64,000 nucleotides of DNA from Paraprevotella clara YIT 11840 (GTDB lineage: Bacteria > Bacteroidota > Bacteroidia > Bacteroidales > Bacteroidaceae): contig NZ_JH376581.1 of the NCBI RefSeq assembly GCF_000233955.1, positions 62,001 to 126,000 of the forward strand, written 5' to 3'. Shown here in pieces: positions 34,840-43,766 of this stretch; position 1 is the stretch's first letter, and every line of letters begins with the position of its first letter. A model generated the notes under the pieces. It did not search any database. It was not told where the DNA came from and saw only the letters and a program-made list of their open reading frames with translations. A program made the translations under genes and the position numbers.

Positions 34840-36297
34840 TTATTTACAAACGACCTTCCGCACCTTACCGTCTGGGAACTTCACGATGCAGACCGTACCA
34901 CGACGAAGAGCATCCAAACGTTCGCCGGTGAGTGAGAATATCTGACAATCGTTTCCTATATACTCAGCCTGTACCGCATGAATGCCCGATGCCTCATCAA
35001 ATTCAGCCTGAGCTTTCTCCGCATCTTTCTCGATTTGCCTTATAATCCTATAAGTCCCGATATAATCGACCGTATAACTTTCCGTGAACAGCCATCCGGC
35101 ATATAAACTGTCGATCTCATATTTTTGTTGATCGATAACGTCCTTTGCCGCAGCCAATTCATCCTCAAATTCGGCGGCCACGTCCGCACATTCGGTTGCA
35201 ATACTCTCTTGAGCCTCCTGCAACTGCTCATAAAGCTTGTCTATCCGTTCCAAAGCCTTGTCGTACACCGTCTTATTTCTACGTTCCAACCATTTGTAAT
35301 TGTTGGCAATCAAGGTATCCACCAACTCGCGCCCACGCGTCAGGTACTTTCCATCCACCTCGTTAGGACTCCTGTCCACACAATAATCCATCAGAATAAC
35401 TCCCGTAGGCCCCGCTTCATGCGTCTGCAAATACTCTATAATAGCCGCATTCGTGTAGGTCGCATTCTCACGATAGCCATTCGCCATGGATATCGACCCG
35501 GGATAAGCCGATGCAAAGTTAAACACCCACACCACGTCCGACTCGTCTTTTGTCACATGTTTCGTACTATGCTCCAGCATCTCGGTTACCGCGCTTACCT
35601 TCTTGGCCACACCTCCTTCGCTATCTTTCGTATTGGCATAATCCTGCACCCACAAAGGAGATTTATAATCCGATGCCGCGCTCTCCCCTATGATACTGCA
35701 AGAAGACTGTGCATTCCAGTCCAACCAACCGCACCAACTTTGGAAAAAACCGCCTGTTATCGGTTTGCCGGCATATTGGTCACGGCTCAACAGCAAGATC
35801 TTTCCCCGCATATCCCCCACCGTCAAGTCCCGCCGGAACGGAACGAAATAGTCCTTCAAATCCTCACGCGACAATAATTCGCGCAACATGGTTTCGTATT
35901 TGGTTTTGTCACTATCGTAACCGGAGGCATACAAACAATGGATCACCGCAAATTCGGATGGATGCTCCTTCAACGAATCCCGCAACAGGTACAAGGCATC
36001 GTCGAAACGAAGATTGGTCACAGCAATCCCATGGTTGATATTCAGATAATCGCCTTTAACTTTCGGACGGAAATCGAAAGCACGGATTCCGATAGACCAC
36101 TGCGTGGCCACATCTATATCTTGACATTGAGAGTAGGAAGCCAAAGTAACCCCATTTCCCGTAGCGGCATCATGCGTTCCGGGAATAGAAACTTGGGATA
36201 CAAAAAGGTTGTCCGGCAGACGTTTCATCCAATCTCCGGCTTTCACATGGACACTCATGCAAAGCATCAGTAATGAAGTAAAGTAAACGTTTCTCAT
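34840..36297 (-). CDS. secreted phosphatidylinositol-specific phospholipase C-like protein
   Basis: PI-PLC enzymes cleave phosphatidylinositol head groups. This 485-residue protein has a signal peptide (residues 1-20) and a PLC X-like barrel at about 25-330. The two expected catalytic histidines are His42 (SIPGTHDAATG) and His89 (LNINHG), with RAFDFRP between. Residues about 335-430 are a charged coiled coil (DKLYEQLQEAQESIATE, DEASGIHAVQAEY). The tail IFSLTGERLDALRRGTVCIV resembles a short type A sorting domain used in Bacteroidota for export or surface attachment. The start is supported by the signal peptide. The substrate is not known. Confidence 0.85.
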   Translation of the reverse strand: MRNVYFTSLLMLCMSVHVKAGDWMKRLPDNLFVSQVSIPGTHDAATGNGVTLASYSQCQDIDVATQWSIGIRAFDFRPKVKGDYLNINHGIAVTNLRFDDALYLLRDSLKEHPSEFAVIHCLYASGYDSDKTKYETMLRELLSREDLKDYFVPFRRDLTVGDMRGKILLLSRDQYAGKPITGGFFQSWCGWLDWNAQSSCSIIGESAASDYKSPLWVQDYANTKDSEGGVAKKVSAVTEMLEHSTKHVTKDESDVVWVFNFASAYPGSISMANGYRENATYTNAAIIEYLQTHEAGPTGVILMDYCVDRSPNEVDGKYLTRGRELVDTLIANNYKWLERRNKTVYDKALERIDKLYEQLQEAQESIATECADVAAEFEDELAAAKDVIDQQKYEIDSLYAGWLFTESYTVDYIGTYRIIRQIEKDAEKAQAEFDEASGIHAVQAEYIGNDCQIFSLTGERLDALRRGTVCIVKFPDGKVRKVVCK

Positions 36298-36449
36298 GAT
36301 TCTTAAAATTTAAAAGGTTCCTAAAAATTGTTTTTCTTCCTCTTACAAAGGAAGCAAATGTATCCAATATCAGAATGAAAATCAGGAGAAAAAAACGGGG
36401 CAAAAGCTCATTTTAGCATAAAATAACACAAAAAGGTAAACTGAAGCTC

Positions 36450-37730
36450 TCACACTTTCACCACCAAGACCTCATCCAGATTCGTTGTATAACGTCGCGA
36501 AACGTATTGCCTTTCCGAAGCATATTTCTGTCCGGTCCCCAATGCTGCCACTTTCACCGCGTTATGCCCGTTCTTACGGTTTATCTCGTCAACAGCCCGT
36601 ATCAACGCCCTACGCCTTCCACGATCCAACTTATCAAACAAATCCGTCTGGACCGCTTCACGCGGCGACAAATCCCAAACGATAACGCCGGCTTTCTTGT
36701 AATCGAAATGCCCGTCATACGCATGCAACCGCAACGCTTCCAAAGCCGCATGTACAATTTCGGCCGTATCCTGTGTCGGTACAGGCATACGTACCTGTTG
36801 ATGGACCATATTGCCGGGAACATCCGTCCGGAAACGGCTGGTATAAGCAAACACCGTGACCTGTCCGCAACAAGTGCCCTGTTCGCGCAGCTTACGGGCA
36901 CACTCCGAAGCAAAACAAGCCACGGCCTCTTCCAAGACATGCCATTCGGACAGTCCATGTCCGGGAAAACTGCGGCTCATGCAAATGCTTTTTTTATAAG
37001 GCAGGTCGTCCAAAGCAATGCAACTCTCGCCCTGCAACTCACGCCACGTGCGGACTCCGGCCACGGAAAATTCATGGCGTACCCATCCTTCGGAACGGCA
37101 CACAAAATCCCACGCCGTACGGATACCATGATATTCCAGAGCCTTTTGCATGCGACGCCCTATCCCCCACACATCACCGACCGCAAACCTTCTCAATGCC
37201 TTCTCGCGCTTCTCCTCCGTATCTATCAGGCACACTCCCTCGTATGCCGGATAACGTTTGGCGTATTTGCTAGCCATCTTGGCCAATGTCTTGGTCCCGG
37301 CTACCCCCAACGACACGGGTATCCCCACGCCTTTTCCAATCTTGCGCACAATGTCCCGGCCGTACCCGCGCAAAAACTCCGCATCCCCCATCCCTGTCAG
37401 GTCAAGTACGGCCTCATCCACACTGTAAATGTCCAACCGTGGCGTATAAGCCGAAAGCAAAGACATCACACGCCGACTCATGTCGCCATAAAGTGCAAAG
37501 TTACTGGAGAACACCGCCACCCCATGCCGAGCCACCACGTCACGCACCTTGAAAAACGGTTCTCCCATCCGGATGCCCAAAGCCTTACTCTCATTACTCC
37601 GCGCAATGACACATCCGTCGTTGTTGGAAAGCACCACTACAGGCTTGTCCCGCAAATCCGGACGGAACACCCGTTCGCACGACACAAAGAAATTGTTGCA
37701 GTCCACCAACCCGAACACCGCGCCCTTCAT
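36450..37730 (-). CDS. umuC: Y-family DNA polymerase, UmuC-like
   Basis: This is a translesion DNA polymerase of the pol V type. The start MKGAVFGLVDCNNFFVSCER holds the first metal-binding Asp; VVVLSNNDGCVIARSNESKALG and YSVDEAVLDLTG (with the catalytic Asp-Glu pair) follow, then KIGKGVGIPVSLGVAGTKTLAK and the helix-hairpin-helix region (VGDVWGIGRRMQKALEYHG). The little-finger and C-terminal UmuC domain fill the rest, 426 residues in total. The ATG overlaps the umuD stop by four bases. Confidence 0.95.
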   Translation of the reverse strand: MKGAVFGLVDCNNFFVSCERVFRPDLRDKPVVVLSNNDGCVIARSNESKALGIRMGEPFFKVRDVVARHGVAVFSSNFALYGDMSRRVMSLLSAYTPRLDIYSVDEAVLDLTGMGDAEFLRGYGRDIVRKIGKGVGIPVSLGVAGTKTLAKMASKYAKRYPAYEGVCLIDTEEKREKALRRFAVGDVWGIGRRMQKALEYHGIRTAWDFVCRSEGWVRHEFSVAGVRTWRELQGESCIALDDLPYKKSICMSRSFPGHGLSEWHVLEEAVACFASECARKLREQGTCCGQVTVFAYTSRFRTDVPGNMVHQQVRMPVPTQDTAEIVHAALEALRLHAYDGHFDYKKAGVIVWDLSPREAVQTDLFDKLDRGRRRALIRAVDEINRKNGHNAVKVAALGTGQKYASERQYVSRRYTTNLDEVLVVKV

Positions 37731-38164
37731 CCTTTATACAGTTTTTTAATGACGTAAGTCACCACCCCCCAAACCCTGAAATCATTTTCTCCCGTAATCT
37801 TTATCGGTTGGAACTCTTCATTGGCGGGAAGCAGCCAAGCGCAACGGTTTGCCGCATCGATCCGGAACTGTTTGAGGGTGAACTCCCCGTCGATACAAGC
37901 CACCACATAGTCTCCCGTCCGGGCCTCAAGAGACTTGTCCACCACCACAAGGTCGCCATCCTCGATGCCGGCACCAGACATGGAATGACCGGACACCCGG
38001 GCATAGAACGTCGTCTCCCGATGTCGCACCAACTCCTTATTCAAGTCGATGCCGCCCGACATGTAATCCTGCGCCGGAGAGGGAAATCCGGCTCTTACCC
38101 CCTCCTCGGAATAAGGAAGAGCCCGTGGTACCGACAAGTCGACCGGACTTATTTTTAGTTTCAT
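37727..38164 (-). CDS. umuD: UmuD/LexA-like autoproteolytic subunit
   Basis: This S24-family protein cuts itself when RecA is active and then joins UmuC. From the start MKLKISPVDLS it has 145 residues. The cleavage site is Ala25-Gly26 (VRAGFPSPAQDY). The catalytic Ser61 is in GHSMSGAGIEDGDLVVVD and Lys98 in GEFTLKQF. The frame is open to 38191, but a -7 box at 38178-38185 leaves no room for transcription to include that part; 38164 (or 38173 at most) is the better start. No LexA-type box is obvious. Confidence 0.92.
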   Translation of the reverse strand: MKLKISPVDLSVPRALPYSEEGVRAGFPSPAQDYMSGGIDLNKELVRHRETTFYARVSGHSMSGAGIEDGDLVVVDKSLEARTGDYVVACIDGEFTLKQFRIDAANRCAWLLPANEEFQPIKITGENDFRVWGVVTYVIKKLYKG

Positions 38165-38177
38165 CTCATCCATACGG

Positions 38178-38185
38178 CAAAGATA
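38178..38185 (-). promoter_or_regulatory. -7 box of umuDC
   Basis: On the minus strand this reads TATCTTTG, an exact TAnnTTTG. The expected transcript start, about seven bases downstream, falls near 38171, which favours translation from 38164 with a very short leader. Confidence 0.55.
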
Positions 38186-38207
38186 CGACAAAAAAGGCTG
38201 CTTTTAG

Positions 38208-40832
38208 CTATTCGGGAATGACTTCCTGCATGTAGATGGCGGCCAGACTCCATGTGGCCGCATCGTTAGTACACACCACGGGATTCTCGTCCACCGGTGC
38301 TGGAACTTCGGGCACCTCCACACGACGCACCGTGAAAGGTTTGTCATTGTGCCACACGTGCCACAATTCATCCCAAGCCTCGGCAGCCAGTTCCCTGTTC
38401 CCCGTTTTAACAGCGGCATAAGCCGTAAGGCGCGTCACAGGGAAAGGATTGTGCGTAATCGTGCGCGCCTTCTCCTTGTATTCCCTGGCAAAGGTGAGCC
38501 ACGTGCGGTTCCATTCCGGCAAGTCTATCATTTCCATCAGCTCGTTCATCACTTGGAAACCGCCCATGATGGTAATCAAATGTTCAGTGCGCTGTAAATC
38601 GGGGTCTCCCTCGTAGCTCAACACACCCGTGGCAGGGTCGAAGCCCAATACGCCCGGCCCAGTAAAGATGCCGTAGGGCAAGGCCGCGATGCTTTTCATG
38701 CCAGCAATGATTTTGTCGCGGTAAGTCGTGTTGCCCGTCCGTTCCCATTCCGTCATCCAGTTTCCGACGTAAGCCAACCAGTCGGGCCCGACGCGCAGAC
38801 GTGCCGGTGCCGTACAGGGATACTTCTCACGCGGCAGAGCCAGCCTCATCGGATCGATGTCGTAAAGTTTCTGTTCGGCATCGCGCACTTCTGTCATCAG
38901 GTCACCGCTGCGCTCGTCCGTGGTCAGATAATAATAGAAACGGTTCCACGCCGCTTGGCTGATGCGCGCCTCCTTCGCTCCACAGCCCCAATGGCTCACG
39001 TTGTGACGCGACCCCAATCCGGCAAAAGGTCCGAGATGGTACACGTCGCATTCCGTCGTGTGGCGGCTCATGGCCACTGCCATCCGCCAAAGGTCGGCGC
39101 GGCCGGTGCGCAGGAAACTGTACCACAACCACATATTGGAGGCCAGTTCCGTGTTGTCCCATGCGTACCCGCCCACGTCATACCGCCATGTATGACGCAC
39201 GGAATCGTAAGTGTGCATAAAGTCGCCGTAGTTCCAGAAACCGTACCAGCGATGCTGATCGACAGCCTTCACGTAATAGTCCAAATAGTCTTCCAGACGG
39301 TCCTCCACCCGTGCCCGCTTCGGGTTGCTCCGGTCGGGCAGGCTCCACACCCCGAAGGCATGCTTGGCGTGGAGGTATTCCGGTGTGCACAACAAGGGGG
39401 CGTCTTCGGCTAACATGGCCGCCGTCCGGGCTACCGTCTCCTTTCCCCCATAAGCCACAGACGGAACGAGAGTCAGCGTGTGAGTACGCGCTACGCCGTA
39501 GGGCGTGCTCATCCCTTCCTGCACGTCCTCATAACTGGCCTCCAAATCGTGCGCCACATCGTCGTAATGACGCAAGTCCATCGGTTCCGCATCGGGACTC
39601 CACATCCATACGGTCAGATGGGCATTCCGGGCAGCAGCATTGTCCACCTGCAAAGCCGTGGGATAGGATTGCCAAAAATCTTTCAGAGCCACGCCCAATC
39701 CGCCGCTTACGTCTCCGGCAAATACATAACCCGGCGCACGGGTTCCCGAGAAAGTCCCTATCCACGGACGGTCGGCATGCGTACGTTTACGGATAGAAAA
39801 AGCGTCGGCCGTCGTCTGGCTCAAACGGAAACCGTTCCACACCGCCCAATGGTCGAGAAGATGACGGTTCTTGGTATCGAACTTCTCGTAGGCCGGTATG
39901 CGTTCGCCACGCATCTGCCTCCCCTGCCAACCTTTGTCCCCGTCCAATGTCAGGATGCGCCTCCCGTTCAAAGGCTGCACCGGTTCCGCCCATACCCCGC
40001 CATCGGCTGTAGCAAAGGCCACGTGGCGGTTATAGACCTCCTCGCGCATGGGAACCTCGAAACGGATACCCAAGCTACGGATGAAATCACGGTCCATATC
40101 GCCGTCGAACACAAAGGAATGTACCATCTTGATTTGTTCGCTCCCGGCATAAAAATAAAAGCGTACGGTGAACGGAAGCCATTTTCGTCCCGTGGCATCG
40201 TTCGCATAACGGCCTTCTATCCGCACCAATGCCCGGACATCCCCCGCACGTTCCACCGTGACGCGTTCCACTTGTCCGCGATAGTCGGTAAAATGCAGTA
40301 CCGCCTCTCCTCCAGCCGACGGATGGTCCTGCGTGGAGCACAGCAAAGCAGCCTGTCCGCCTACCGTTCTCCCTTCGCAACGGAGGCTGTCGAGCAGACA
40401 ACTGCCCCGTTTGGGAACATAAGCCTCCACCTTGCCTGTGGACACCCGGAAGAAAGAGCCAGCCTCGTCCACCCGTACTTTTGCCCCGGAACGGTTTTCC
40501 GCTTTATGCTTTTTTCCGGCGGTCTCGAAACGGACGCCCTCCGCCTCTCCGGGCACCACCGCAGCCACTCCGAGCCACTTGACTGACCCATCCGGCCAAT
40601 AAGCCAACGGCCAACAGTCCGACGGGATGTCCGCGCCGTCCCAGTCATTTAACACCACCCGGCCGTCGGCCTCCAGTTCCCCTTTCAGGAACGGAATGCC
40701 CAAACTGACCGGACAATCCGTCGGAGGGCGCGTACCGACCCAACGCAAGTCGCCCGACACGCCGTTTTTACCATAAAGTCCCATGGAAAGCATGGACAGC
40801 CCCATGCACAAAATTGAAATCAGGTTTTTCAT
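38208..40832 (-). CDS. PcRGLX/YetA-like protein, exo-rhamnogalacturonan lyase family
   Basis: This secreted protein has 874 residues from the signal peptide start MKNLISILCMGLSMLSMG. The N-terminal beta-sandwich (PVSLGIPFLKGEL, WPLAYWPDGSVKWLGVAAVV) and the helical barrel (WYGFWNYGDFMHTYDSVRHTWRYD style; LDYYVKAVDQHRWYGFWNYG, AWDNTELASNMWLWYSFLRTG, GPFAGLGSRHNVSHWGCGAK) match the PcRGLX/YetA three-domain family as I recall it, which includes an exo-acting rhamnogalacturonan lyase (PL26). It is divergent from a GH105 gene, whose enzymes act on the unsaturated ends that such lyases create, and this supports a pectin role. Activity of this member is not proved. Confidence 0.8.
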   Translation of the reverse strand: MKNLISILCMGLSMLSMGLYGKNGVSGDLRWVGTRPPTDCPVSLGIPFLKGELEADGRVVLNDWDGADIPSDCWPLAYWPDGSVKWLGVAAVVPGEAEGVRFETAGKKHKAENRSGAKVRVDEAGSFFRVSTGKVEAYVPKRGSCLLDSLRCEGRTVGGQAALLCSTQDHPSAGGEAVLHFTDYRGQVERVTVERAGDVRALVRIEGRYANDATGRKWLPFTVRFYFYAGSEQIKMVHSFVFDGDMDRDFIRSLGIRFEVPMREEVYNRHVAFATADGGVWAEPVQPLNGRRILTLDGDKGWQGRQMRGERIPAYEKFDTKNRHLLDHWAVWNGFRLSQTTADAFSIRKRTHADRPWIGTFSGTRAPGYVFAGDVSGGLGVALKDFWQSYPTALQVDNAAARNAHLTVWMWSPDAEPMDLRHYDDVAHDLEASYEDVQEGMSTPYGVARTHTLTLVPSVAYGGKETVARTAAMLAEDAPLLCTPEYLHAKHAFGVWSLPDRSNPKRARVEDRLEDYLDYYVKAVDQHRWYGFWNYGDFMHTYDSVRHTWRYDVGGYAWDNTELASNMWLWYSFLRTGRADLWRMAVAMSRHTTECDVYHLGPFAGLGSRHNVSHWGCGAKEARISQAAWNRFYYYLTTDERSGDLMTEVRDAEQKLYDIDPMRLALPREKYPCTAPARLRVGPDWLAYVGNWMTEWERTGNTTYRDKIIAGMKSIAALPYGIFTGPGVLGFDPATGVLSYEGDPDLQRTEHLITIMGGFQVMNELMEMIDLPEWNRTWLTFAREYKEKARTITHNPFPVTRLTAYAAVKTGNRELAAEAWDELWHVWHNDKPFTVRRVEVPEVPAPVDENPVVCTNDAATWSLAAIYMQEVIPE

Positions 40833-40947
40833 GATTTTACGATTATCTACATGCAAAATTCAGCATAACTTCCGTAATATCCAATTTTCCCGGAAAATAA
40901 ATTCAAAAAATCTGTGGGATTGCCCTTTCCCGTTATGGATTTATTCC

Positions 40948-40955
40948 TAATTTTG
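40948..40955 (+). promoter_or_regulatory. -7 box of the GH105-DUF4861 operon
   Basis: TAATTTTG matches TAnnTTTG and lies about 70 bases before the GH105 start. The -33 position has only TTTC-like sequence. The 192-base divergent gap 40833-41024 shows nothing else clear. Confidence 0.5.
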
Positions 40956-41024
40956 CATTTGGGTTGCTTGTGCCTTTACAGCAAGCCTGCCCTGATTATT
41001 AACCTGATTTTATAAACGAAACGC

Positions 41025-42446
41025 ATGAAAACCATCTGCAAAACCTGCCTCCTTGCCGCAGGCATCCTGGCCCTCGGTCACTCCGTCACGGCGCAGGAAA
41101 CCGAAATCAACGACATGACGACTCCGTTGCACCTGCTCCGACCGGAATACAAAGTACCCTACGGCGACCTGACCGCTGAACAAGTCAAGACGGACATCGA
41201 CTGGGTATTCGCCTACATTGAGCAGCATACTCCCGTACGCGTATTGGACGCCAACGGCAAAGAAGTGACCGACTACCGGCACATTCCCCACGGCGCCACA
41301 CTCGACCGGGGCGCGTTCCGCATCGGGAGCTATGAATGGGGCGTGACTTATCAGGCATTGCTGGATGCCGCCGAAGTGACGGGAGATGACCGATACAAGG
41401 ATTACGTCGTCCGCCGTTTCAAATTCCTGGCCGAAGTCGCTCCGGGATTCCGCAAGCTTTACGAACAATACAAAGATACCGACGCACAGATGGAACAAAT
41501 CCTGCACCCGAAAGCATTGGACGATGCCGGAGCCATGTGTTGTGCCATGATGAAGGCGCGTATCGCCGACCCGTCCTTGCCGCTGTCCGACCTGATAGAA
41601 AATTATTTCGCTTTCATCGAACACGGACAATACCGCCTGCCCGACGGCACATTCGCACGCCACCGCCCGCAACACAACACCATCTGGTTGGACGACATGT
41701 TCATGGGAGTCCCTTCTTTGGCTTATCGTGGCATTTATAAAAAGGAGGAATCTACAAGATATTTCAACGAGGCGGCCAAGGTCAGCCGACAGTTCATCGA
41801 CCGCATGTTTGTCCCGGAAAAGGGGCTTTACCGTCACGGCTACGTGGAAGGACTGGCGCAGCATCCCACCTTCCATTGGGCACGTGCCAACGGATGGGCC
41901 ATACTGACCAACTGCGAACTGCTCGACGCCCTACCCGAAGACCATCCCGACCGCCCGTTCCTGCTCGAACAACTGCGCCGCCACATCAAGGGGTTGGCGG
42001 CTTACCAAAGTTCGGAAGGTTTCTGGCATCAGCTTGTGGACCGCAGCGATTCCTACTTAGAAACCTCAGCCACGGCCATTTATGTATATTGCATCGCCCA
42101 CGCCATCAACAAAGGATGGATAGAAGGCATCACTTACGGCCCGGTGGCGCAACTCGGATGGCATGCCGTCAGTACGCAAATCAAGGAGGGCGGGCAAGTG
42201 GACGGTACTTGCGTGGGTACAGGAATGGGATTTGATCCAGCGTTCTACTACTACCGTCCGGCCAACTATCAGGCTGCCCACGGTTACGGTCCCGTCATCT
42301 GGGCCGGCGCAGAAATGATACGTTTGCTCGGCCATTGGTATCCGCGCACGAACGACAGCGGTTTACATTATTATAAGGTGAAACAAACAAACCCTTCTCC
42401 GCTCTTCTACCTCACCGAAGACGGGCAAGGAGAAGCCGTAGAATAA
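41025..42446 (+). CDS. GH105-type unsaturated rhamnogalacturonyl hydrolase
   Basis: GH88/105 enzymes hydrate the double bond of unsaturated uronic acids left by lyases. The 473-residue protein has a signal peptide (LLAAGILALGHSVTA) and an (alpha/alpha)6 barrel. Recognisable elements are YEWGVTYQALLDAAEVTGD, LDDAGAMCCAMM, HNTIWLDDMFMGVPSLA, whose Asp is the expected catalytic residue, WARANGWAI, GFWHQLVDRSDSYLETSATA and GTCVGTGMGFDPAFYYYRP. The length is somewhat longer than the cytoplasmic YteR type, as for secreted Bacteroidales members. The DUF4861 gene starts six bases after its stop. Confidence 0.92.
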   Translation: MKTICKTCLLAAGILALGHSVTAQETEINDMTTPLHLLRPEYKVPYGDLTAEQVKTDIDWVFAYIEQHTPVRVLDANGKEVTDYRHIPHGATLDRGAFRIGSYEWGVTYQALLDAAEVTGDDRYKDYVVRRFKFLAEVAPGFRKLYEQYKDTDAQMEQILHPKALDDAGAMCCAMMKARIADPSLPLSDLIENYFAFIEHGQYRLPDGTFARHRPQHNTIWLDDMFMGVPSLAYRGIYKKEESTRYFNEAAKVSRQFIDRMFVPEKGLYRHGYVEGLAQHPTFHWARANGWAILTNCELLDALPEDHPDRPFLLEQLRRHIKGLAAYQSSEGFWHQLVDRSDSYLETSATAIYVYCIAHAINKGWIEGITYGPVAQLGWHAVSTQIKEGGQVDGTCVGTGMGFDPAFYYYRPANYQAAHGYGPVIWAGAEMIRLLGHWYPRTNDSGLHYYKVKQTNPSPLFYLTEDGQGEAVE

Positions 42447-42452
42447 ACAGAT

Positions 42453-43679
42453 ATGGCCATGAGACTCCCATTATCAGCCTGGTTCCTGATAGGCTTGTCC
42501 TGCGCAGGAACGGGACAAGCCCGTGAAATCATACGGGAAGTACGCATATCCAATCCCACGAGGATGGCACGCAAAGCCTATCCGGTGGTGGTCGACCTGC
42601 ACCGCCACGCCGACGGCCTGCATGTACGGTCTGCCAAAGTCGTCTGCGACGGACGGGAAATCCCTTCGCAAGCGGACGACCTGAACGGCGACTTCCGAGC
42701 CGACGAACTCGCCTTCACGGCCGACATCCCGGCGCAAGGTGAAGCCGTGTACCACATCACGCTGTCCGATGCGGACGCTCCCCGAAGCTACCCTCGCGAA
42801 ACACGCGCTTACTTGAAACTGCACGACGAGAAAGGAAAGCACCCGGAAGTGAAATCCATCACCTATCCCGGCAATGCCGATCTGTTGGACATGTACAACA
42901 GTATCTATGGGCACGGTGCGGTTTTCGAAAGCCGGTTGGCAGCGTTCCGCATCTACATGGACAACCGGCAAAGCATCGACCTGTACGGCAAAACCTCCTA
43001 CCGGTTGGAGATGGACAGCACCGGATTCTACACCACGCCCGAACAACTGGCACAAGGATACGGTTGTGACATCCTCTGGGCCGGACAGTCTGTGGGCGCA
43101 GGTTCGTTCCGGGGTTACCAAAACGACAAACCCTGCTACATCGACACCGTGGCTTGGCGCAGGCAGACCATCCTGGCCAACGGACCGGTACGTACCGTAG
43201 TGGAAGTAGCCGACGGCGGATGGATATACCACGGACAAACGTTGCACATGACCCAACGCTACACACTCTATACCGGACACCGCGACGTGGAGGTGGACAT
43301 CCGCATCGACGGCGCTTCGCCGGATGCGACCTTCTGCACGGGCATACAAAAATTGGAACGCCACTCCACCGGCTTCATGCAGGAAAACGGCCTTTGCGGC
43401 AGTTGGGGGAACAATGTCCCGGAAAAAAGTGCACCGGAACATGACGAATGGGTCGGCCTGGGACTGTATACCGACAAAGCCTGCCGCAAGGAAATAAAAG
43501 AAGACGAGTTCAATTACCTCACCCTATTAGGTACCGATGCCGACAAGCATATCCGTTACTACATCACCGTGTGTGCCCGGCGTGAAAAAGACGGTTTCAA
43601 GAACAGCAAAGCATGGTTCGATCACTTGCGTCTGTGGAAAACCGAATTAGACAACCCGTGCACCGTCAGTATCCGATAA
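42453..43679 (+). CDS. DUF4861 secreted protein
   Basis: The function is not established. The 408-residue protein has a signal peptide (LSAWFLIGLSCAGTGQA). It has two beta domains: RKAYPVVVDLHRHADGLHV with EIPSQADDLNGDFRADELAF, then an aldose-epimerase-like sandwich (GHGAVFESRLAAFRIYMDNR, RYTLYTGHRDVEVDIRIDG, GLCGSWGNNVP). It is directly behind the GH105 gene, a pairing I recall from pectin loci. A role in acting on or binding pectin-derived uronic sugars is inference. Confidence 0.82.
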   Translation: MAMRLPLSAWFLIGLSCAGTGQAREIIREVRISNPTRMARKAYPVVVDLHRHADGLHVRSAKVVCDGREIPSQADDLNGDFRADELAFTADIPAQGEAVYHITLSDADAPRSYPRETRAYLKLHDEKGKHPEVKSITYPGNADLLDMYNSIYGHGAVFESRLAAFRIYMDNRQSIDLYGKTSYRLEMDSTGFYTTPEQLAQGYGCDILWAGQSVGAGSFRGYQNDKPCYIDTVAWRRQTILANGPVRTVVEVADGGWIYHGQTLHMTQRYTLYTGHRDVEVDIRIDGASPDATFCTGIQKLERHSTGFMQENGLCGSWGNNVPEKSAPEHDEWVGLGLYTDKACRKEIKEDEFNYLTLLGTDADKHIRYYITVCARREKDGFKNSKAWFDHLRLWKTELDNPCTVSIR

Positions 43680-43704
43680 ACAAAAGGCATACGGAAAAAC
43701 CGAA

Positions 43705-43752
43705 ACAATCCCCCGGTTGCACCACTGTGCATTCCGAGGGATTGTCTTTTAA
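43705..43752. terminator. terminator between converging genes
   Basis: ACAATCCC (43705-43712) pairs with GGGATTGT (43738-43745) with extra CGG/CCG pairs inside, followed by CTTTTAAAAT. It lies between the DUF4861 gene and the oppositely oriented lipoprotein gene. Confidence 0.65.
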
Positions 43753-43766
43753 AATAAAGATATTGC

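Noticed and set aside
36507-37757. 416-codon plus-strand frame opposite umuC
   Set aside because: It is a shadow of umuC on the other strand; the umuC motifs are complete.
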